Positions 57,258 through 64,000 of a stretch of DNA of 64,000 nt are shown here, piece by piece. The stretch is from Sphaerolaimus hirsutus (lineage: Eukaryota; Nematoda; Chromadorea; Monhysterida; Sphaerolaimidae). Under the pieces are notes generated by a model. The model searched no databases. It worked only from the letters and a program-made list of their open reading frames with translations, and was not told where the DNA came from. The position numbers were made by a program, and so were the translations under genes. Location: the NCBI GenBank assembly GCA_964036195.1, contig OZ038460.1, positions 7,071,504-7,135,503 of the forward strand, read 5' to 3'. The number at the start of each line of letters is the position of its first letter. The stretch's first letter is position 1.

Positions 57258-60200
57258 TCACCTCGACATGGTACTATTGCTCCTGTGGCTGGCGGCGCTG
57301 GCGGCGCTGGTGGTGCTGCTGCTCGCCACCCCAGAGTCCCCCGAGCCAGACGCAGACGAACCCTCGACTTGGCTCCATTGGGACGCGGACCCTGAAATGA
57401 GGGTGAATTTGATAGCAGGTGAATGGGCTAGTTAATAAAACACTGGGCTAAATCTATTTACCTATTTATTATGGTAAATTGGATATGATTTCACTTCGAA
57501 TTCAAGCGCATGAAAGCTTTCCAAAAATTTATTCATTTTTATAATCTTTATTTTGAAAATGTTGTCTAGGTGATCTGCCGTTCGAAACCACGATTTAGGA
57601 ACAGAAAAGGAGCTTAAATGATAAGCATCCAGTCGTGTAAAAGCAAAAACACTCATTCACAAGTATTTATACAACCCCGTACTCAACCACCACAACCACC
57701 ACCCCCTCACCCACCAGCTCCACTATTAACCATCCCAGCCCGATTGTGTCCATCAACAGCATCACCATGTGCCTGCGCACCTCCGCCGCGCTGCCCTCCA
57801 GCCCCATCCGAGGGCGGGATCAACTCCGAACTGTTGGTGGCGTCGGAGCCGGCGCCGCCGCCGCCGCCCTGCCTGTGCGGCTGGTCGTCGCCGTTGCCGG
57901 TGGCGCCGCTGCCAGCTAGTGCCGTTGATGAGTCGTCGCTTGAGGATAGCACGTAGAGGGGTACCGTTCTGAGGGGGTGAGAGATGGGGTTGTGGGTGAT
58001 AGTGCACATTAAATATCGCTAATGTGTTTTGACCTTTCGGAGACTTGAATGTGGGTTAACGCCTCGACGTAGGCTCCCTAGACATGTCAACCCGCTCGAC
58101 ATGTAGACCCGGTTGACATGTAATCCTACCAGGTCGAAATGTATAGACCCGTCCGACAAGTATCCGGGTCGTACGTGTCCAGCGGCAGGGCAATAAAAAG
58201 TGTATACTTTTCATTTTTTACATTCTTGTCACTTAAAAAGTGAAAAGTAAAATACCTCTCAACCCAAACACAATCCAAAAAATCCACCCACCCACCTATA
58301 AATCGCCTGCAGGGCATCCTGTCTACCCAATTCCTCTAACACGTCGCACAGGGCGCCCACGGTGGCTGCGTGCGGCGCGGCGGCCGCCCACTCGGCCAGC
58401 AGTTGATCGGTGCGCGACAGTTGCTGCCCAGTGGAGTCCACGTCGGGCACGTGCTCGGTCAGGTTCAGTTTCACTGCTAGGATCGACCTGTGGAAGTAGG
58501 GAGGGAGGTTTTTTGTGACGGTGGTTTGGAGTGTAATCCCTCCAACCTCCCATACTGAACCCCTGCAGTTGCCATGTAGGCCCAGTGCTCAAGTACGTGG
58601 CCGTACTTAAGCACCGGGTCTACACAGGCACCGGAAATTGCTCCTTGAGCACCGGGTTTACTTGAGCAACGGCACAGTTGGGATAGAGTTTCAGAGTTTC
58701 TTTATAGGGGATTCTTGAATAAGTCCCCCTAGGTAGATGTTACTCATGGGGAGTTATTCAACCAAATAAGAATTCAAAATCAGACCAACCAATCCCTGCC
58801 CATCGAGTCAGCAGAATCCAGGAGAGTGGCCAGTTCCCTCCTGCCAGCGAGCGGCATGTGCGCCACGGACACATCCAGACCCAAAGTCAACTGTCCAGCC
58901 ACGTCGACGCTGCCGAAGCAAACCTGCGGCATGAACAGAGGGTGGTGTGTAAAATGTGCGGCTTTGAATTGAAAACAACAGTATTTACTTGAAAAATTCC
59001 CCTGGGGAATGATTTTTTCGTCAGACATTTTTGAGGGGTGGGGGGCTATTCAAGGGGGTATTTCAGAGGTATTATTCGAGCGGGGGGATTTTTTTAACTT
59101 GCCTAACAGAAGGGAATTATTCAAGTGCAGGGGGAATTATTCGAGTAAATACGGTATTCGGAATTGTGAAGCCCATTATCAACCGACAGTTTTCATCGAA
59201 ATTCTCTCGAAACCATCCCTTTTCCTCCCCCAAAATAACCCCAAAAACGAACCACACTGGTAAAGGGCTCCTCCTGATCGCCGCCAGCACTTTTAACAGT
59301 GACCCCCTCCTTCCTCTGCATGTGCATCACCGCGGCCGGGGGGTACACCGCGGGGCGGGGCGCGTGCATGCGTAAATCGACCGGCGACAAAAAGTGTCGC
59401 TCCAGCGGCAAGCCGGGGGCCACGTCGGCGCACGTTTGTTCTACCTGCGGGAGGGGGGGGGGGGGGGGATGAAGAATTGTAAAATTTTATTGCAATACAA
59501 ATTATCGCGTTTGTGCGATTATGCGGCACGAACTGCGCAACGTTCAAAGCCAAAACATGCTTGATAGAAATAACGAAATAGCCAGGGACCAAATAAAAAC
59601 GGTCTGGCTATACAGTATCAGTATTTTACGACACAATGGGACAGCATAAAAATAATTCCTGGTGCCACTCAAAGTCCCAGTAAAATGTCAAATGTCATGA
59701 AATGTCAAAAGTCATGTAAAATACCCTGCATAATGGCGAACTATTTCGCATTTTTACAAGGCATATCACATGGTTTTTGACACATTCCACGACAGGACCC
59801 CCCAAAACCCACCAAATTGGCCAAGTCCTCCAGAAAGTAGAAGCAGCTGGCGGCGTGGTCGGCTGGCCCGCGCACCACGATCTCCACACCGTCGTTGCGC
59901 GACGCCAACAGCCGCAGGAACGCCTCCATGCGACCTGCGATCGATCGGGGGTGTTGACTGAAACAGTTTGCACATTGGAATGTGAATTGTATCCACTTGA
60001 GGGGGGGGGCTAATCGAATCATGACTGGCCCTGCCAAAGAGAATGGTACTCACGTATATTGTATACGTGGCTACCGTAAACTTCCGAATATAACTACAAT
60101 GAAAATGAGGAGTTGCGAACAGTGTAATGGGCAAAGTAAAACATGTGATACACGGGTTCAGACAATCACACAGTAAACAATGAGCAATGACAAAACCATT

Positions 60201-63200
60201 TTTGTTCTTTCAGAAATAAATTGCACTAAAACAAATCAATCGACAATAACTGAGTGTTTGCCCCAGGTGCCAGTCCAAGTGTCAAAAGTGAATAGAATAT
60301 TTTCTTAATCACATTCGACACTTGAGTTGCCCCAGGAACCCCAAATTGCCTGGTATGTTGACTTCGTTCCGAAACTGCATAAAATACGTAACAACACAGG
60401 TTGGTAGACAGCGAATTCCTAACTACTCCATATAAAAAATCGCAATCGACCACAGATGACAAGTCACCTGCCACAAAATTTATTAATTAATACTCGATAT
60501 ATCTTTATGACTTTTCGATTATCAATATTCGATTTAAGAGATGTCATTTTCAATATGATATAAATGAAGCCCGAAACGTGAGGAAAACGGGTTCAGCTTT
60601 CGATGTACCCTCAACATGTGAAAAAAACAACAGAATGATCACATTCGATTACGAAGATGTCATGCATGTGCGAAATCTATATCTATATATCGATACCGAT
60701 TTAACCGCCGCCACTATGCACACAACCACAAAAAAACCTCAAACCCAAAAACCCCAAGTTCACCCCCCCCCCCAACCAACCAGAGCACATCTTGGAGCAC
60801 CCCCTCCACTGGTGGAGTTCGGCATCGAGGGGGTCGTGAAAGTCCTGCATGGACTGTCGCAGGGCGGTCTGCACGCGCGGCCACAGAGGCTCGAATTGAC
60901 GCTCCATGCCGCGGGCAGCTTGCACGCGCACGCCCCCGTAGACTGTCTGCGTGGGGGGTTGGGGGGTTGGGGTTGGGAGTGGTGGTTTCTGTGTTGATAT
61001 TAGTGGACACATATTGATAAGGATTCAAAGAGATTTCCAAATCTATCTCCAACTTGAAAATTGAAATACATAATGTAACGAAATATAACGCAACATTGCA
61101 AAAAAAGGATTCTACGACATTCCCCACGAACACATGGGGGCAGTCCCACCCAGACACTGTAAATTGTAAAGTTAGGTGTCAAATGTCATGTAGAATGTCA
61201 TGCAAAGTGTCAATTTTCATGACAGATGTAAAGTGTCAATTGTCATGCTCAAGTAAAGTAATAAAATATTTGTTGTTTTTGTTTTGATTGACATTTTACT
61301 TTACACTTTACAGGGTCTGGGATTGGCACCTGGGTGGCGCAATAAAAAAACCCCAGACACATTTTGCCTGTCACCTAATTTGACCCATCTCACTCAAATT
61401 ATCCCCCACCAACCTGCGGAGGGACAGCGACGCCCACATTCGACTGCAGCGGCTGCCAGGCGTCCCTGGGCCAGTCGACCATGTTGAACGCGGCGAACTC
61501 GTGTTCGTACTCGTCCAGCGGCGCGCACATCTGCAACGTGTGCAGCACCGACAGCAGCTGGTCGGCCGCGCCCGCGCCTGGGGGGGGGGTTATTTGTGTG
61601 TGAATGAAGCGATGTGGGTGGATGGTAGGGGATTGACATGCGTTTTGTATGAATGCCAAAAAGTGAAACGCATAATACCAGTGAAATGGTCAAATCTATT
61701 CGAACATCGCATCGCGATAAGACACATGTACAAAAACTGACTTTTCCACATGCTTTTTTATGCTTCCATGCCCACATTCGAAATAGAAAACGGCTCAATA
61801 TTCAACATGATCTACAGACTTTTTATATCAATACATGAATCTTTGCAGATCTTTTAGTTCATATAATACTCAAAAAAAGCTTAGGGATACGCCACATCTA
61901 GGGTGTCAACGGCCCCACACACGCTAGTTGACATCGACACCAAATGTCAACTGGTTCCGTTCCCAATTCAAAGCTTGCGTTTGAACGTCGTTCGTCGGCT
62001 CGTCGGCAAGCTTTAAATCGGGATCGGCACCAGTTGACATTTGGTCTCGATGTCAACTAGCGTGTGTGGGCCCAACATTCCGTTTTCCGTTTTCCGCAGG
62101 CGAAATCTTTCCGTCTCCATTTTCTTGCAAAATTTCATCAAATTTTTCTGTTTCTAGAAAATTCAATTTTTCTGTTTTCCGTTTTCCGGCATTTCATTTG
62201 TCCGTTTTCCGGAAAGTGCAAAAAAATCTCCGTTTCCGTTATCCGCTAAGTGCAAAAAAATTTCCGTTTCCGTTTTCCGTTAAGTGCAAAAATGTTTCCG
62301 TTTTCAGTAAAAAAAACGTTTGTGACACCCTAGTCACATCATTCCACGCTACCAAAAAACCCCACTCACCCGCATCAACCGGACACAACGGGGCCAAATC
62401 GTCAGCAGTGTAGCAACCAGTGATTCTAGCTCTAGACATGAACTCTGCACTTAGAAGGGTGCCAATCACGTGCGCGCCCAGCCATTCGGGTGACAAAACA
62501 ACCAGATCTAGTTCTTGGGCGTCGTTCTTGAGATAGACTACATCGCCGATTAGCTGTAGTTGTTGGACTACTTGCCTGGGGTGGGTGGGGGTTTGAGGAT
62601 ATATTGATATTGAAGAAGGTTTATTTTTAATTGTGAAAATGAACCATCGATCTAGCAGATTTTCAGATTGACGTGATTTGTCTGACAATTCTTTGTCGTT
62701 TTCTTTTTCTAAACAAAATAATCGGCTACTGTCACCAATAAACAATCCATTGATCAATTTCAGAATGAACAGCATGCTATTTTACATTCCCCATTTTGAA
62801 ATTTTTGTAAAATTTCCACTTTCATTTACCTGCAATGTGGCTCTCCAGCCAGCGGATTGACATCAGCCCTAATCCTCTGCATAAAATCAGGCCAGCCAAT
62901 AGCAGGAAGGCCGCAGAGAGGCGCCTTTCGCCGTTCCTGCGCCAAATATTGACTGGCGGTGTCGACTAGCGCCATTTGCCTGGGCAGGCGCGCCAGAACG
63001 TCCGTGCGCGCCTTGGCTAGACATTGGCGGAGTAGACGCATGCCTTGGGCGTTTGGCGACCCTGAGTGTGATGAGTTTCCAGTTTTGAAAATTGATGTTT
63101 AGTAGGTGAGTCATCAGTTGTGAAAACCCCAATTTGCCACGTTTCCCTAATTGTTTCAGACACTTTTGAACTCCAATTTCGGACGATTTTGAAGGAAAAA

Positions 63201-64000
63201 AACTGATTTCAATTTTTTTTCAAATCAAGGTTTGAAAAAATAAATCCCAACCCCAGTACAATACTCACCAAACAATCAACAAAACAACACAATCACCCAC
63301 CCCGCCAACTAAACACACTCACCAGTATCCACATAAACAATCTTCTCGTATATATCAAAGTCGCTGCCGAACCTCAGTCGCACAGTGCTTAACATGGCGT
63401 CCGCCTCGCCGCCGCCGCCGTTCCCGTTGGCCGACTGTTCCTCGGCATTCGTTGCTACAAGGATGACCGGGGCCCGTCGCGCTGACACGCCCATGTGGCC
63501 TGGGGAGGGGGGTTATTCGCATTATGGCAAGAAATGTTGAGGAGGAATGATAATTTTATTATACTCGGCTAGCCGCAAAGTATGCGCATAATCCTACTTT
63601 AATTGAATGAATAAAATCTTGTGATAAATTTCGTAAATTTTTATTCCATAGTAAGAACGAACTATTATGATGAATTTAGAAAAATAAGTTTTGGTTCATC
63701 ATTCAGATTGGTTATGGTAGGTTTCCATACTAAGTGGATGTCCGCCGAGTATGGCTCAAAATGTTTTTACGAGCAGCCAGATTCATGATTTTATCTTAAA
63801 TGGAACGCCGTTCGATCGGATGGTTTGCAGGCTTCGTGTCTTCGTTTAACATTTTACATGGCATTTTACATGACTTTCGACATTTTACAGGCCCTGGTAG
63901 TGACACCTAAATTCAACACTCACCAATAGGTTCCGTCGCGGTCACTCTGCCAGTGAGAAAGTTCATCCAATAGAGAACGTTGGCATACTGCGTTTCCGTT
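57258..64000 (-). CDS. DAPK1: DAPK1-type death-associated kinase, C-terminal part (ROC end, COR, death domain)
   Basis: Twelve exons, entering from the right edge: 64000-63924, 63499-63323, 63061-62830, 62575-62370, 61577-61414, 60946-60781, 59934-59813, 59444-59253, 58923-58790, 58487-58296, 57968-57715 and 57391-57258. All phases agree and encode 682 aa. Order: end of the ROC GTPase-like domain ('YWMNFLTGRV', 'RRAPVILVATNAEE'); COR region ('VNPLAGE', 'LDLVVLSPEWLGAHVIGTLL', 'TVYGGVRV', 'GVEIVVRG', 'RHFLSPVDLR', 'CFGSVDVAGQLTLGLDV', 'DSMGRDW'); a death domain ('TVGALCDVLEELGRQDALQA'); a Gly/Ser-rich tail ending 'SNSTMSR', like the serine-rich DAPK1 end. The family acts in cell death, autophagy and wound responses. 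Kinase, calmodulin-binding and ankyrin exons lie beyond the edge. Several introns carry introner-related sequence. Confidence 0.92.
61134..61329. mobile_element. Introner-family MITE in a DAPK intron
   Basis: Plus strand: 'gggggcagtcccacccagacactgtaaa' to 'tttacagggtctgggattggcac'. It has the same termini as the MATH-BTB introners, inserted in the intron 60947-61413. Related half-elements occur in other DAPK introns at about 59650-59800, 60259-60335 and 63845-63900, and in CEP97 intron 9 (40024-40227). Confidence 0.65.
61899..62332. mobile_element. hAT-like MITE of the TAGGGTGTCAA family with a second MITE inside
   Basis: Outer flanks GCCACATC / GTCACATC (7 of 8). Immediately after TAGGGTGTCAAC a different foldback is inserted (about 61910-62074, 'ggccccacacacgctagttgacat' and its complement), after which 'ttccgttttccg' text resumes. 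It lies in a DAPK intron. Confidence 0.75.

Noticed and set aside
57268-57435. Plus-strand 55-codon frame starting MVLLLLWLAALAALVVLLLA, looking like a signal peptide or membrane peptide
   Set aside because: The opposite strand of the same bases is the last DAPK exon (57391-57258) with a proper acceptor, matching phase and a serine-rich end; the leucine run is the complement of Ser/Ala codons.

Overview
This is a gene-containing stretch of an animal (metazoan) nuclear genome. I think it comes from a nematode, but that is inference. A 5S rRNA-like sequence at 39482-39591 shares several diagnostic blocks with nematode 5S. There is also an MSP-domain protein and a tandem array of MATH-BTB genes, both of which are expanded in nematodes. 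All genes are split by introns. GC-rich exons sit in AT-richer introns and spacers that are packed with short non-autonomous transposons. One run of 200 Ns lies at 254-453. I built gene models exon by exon from splice sites and checked that intron phases agree across every junction.

Layout. About 1.1-31.7 kb on the minus strand holds three tandem MATH-BTB paralogues. A (1162-5576) runs off the left edge or is 3' truncated. B (8624-16542) is a complete 8-exon, 378-aa model. C (18678-31687) has nine exons and one in-frame stop. From 31.7 to 37.5 kb there is a mobile-element-rich spacer with a 3.35-kb insertion carrying two unrecognised open frames. From 37.5 to 46.2 kb (minus) there is a CEP97-like centriolar protein (13 exons, 851 aa), with a 5S-like sequence inside one intron. 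From 46.6 to 50.25 kb (minus) there is the autophagy protease ATG4 (8 exons, 420 aa, catalytic Cys/Asp/His and C-terminal LIR visible). From 50.7 to 54.5 kb (plus) there is an MSP-domain protein with a Lys/Glu-rich tail (6 exons, 207 aa). From 57.3 to 64 kb (minus) lies the C-terminal 682 residues of a DAPK1-type kinase (end of ROC, COR, death domain, Ser-rich tail); its kinase and ankyrin exons lie beyond the right edge.

The most striking result is a family of inverted-repeat elements whose ends act as splice sites (introner-like). One copy is exactly an intron in paralogue B where paralogue C is uninterrupted. Another copy is exactly an intron in paralogue C where A and B are uninterrupted. 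This is direct within-window evidence for intron gain by a MITE. A second theme is a set of TAGNG-ended, hAT-like MITE families with 8-bp target duplications whose interiors are long arrays of a family-specific short word (ccgttt, atatcg, cccggt, actcg, aaaatcg, ggcgcc).
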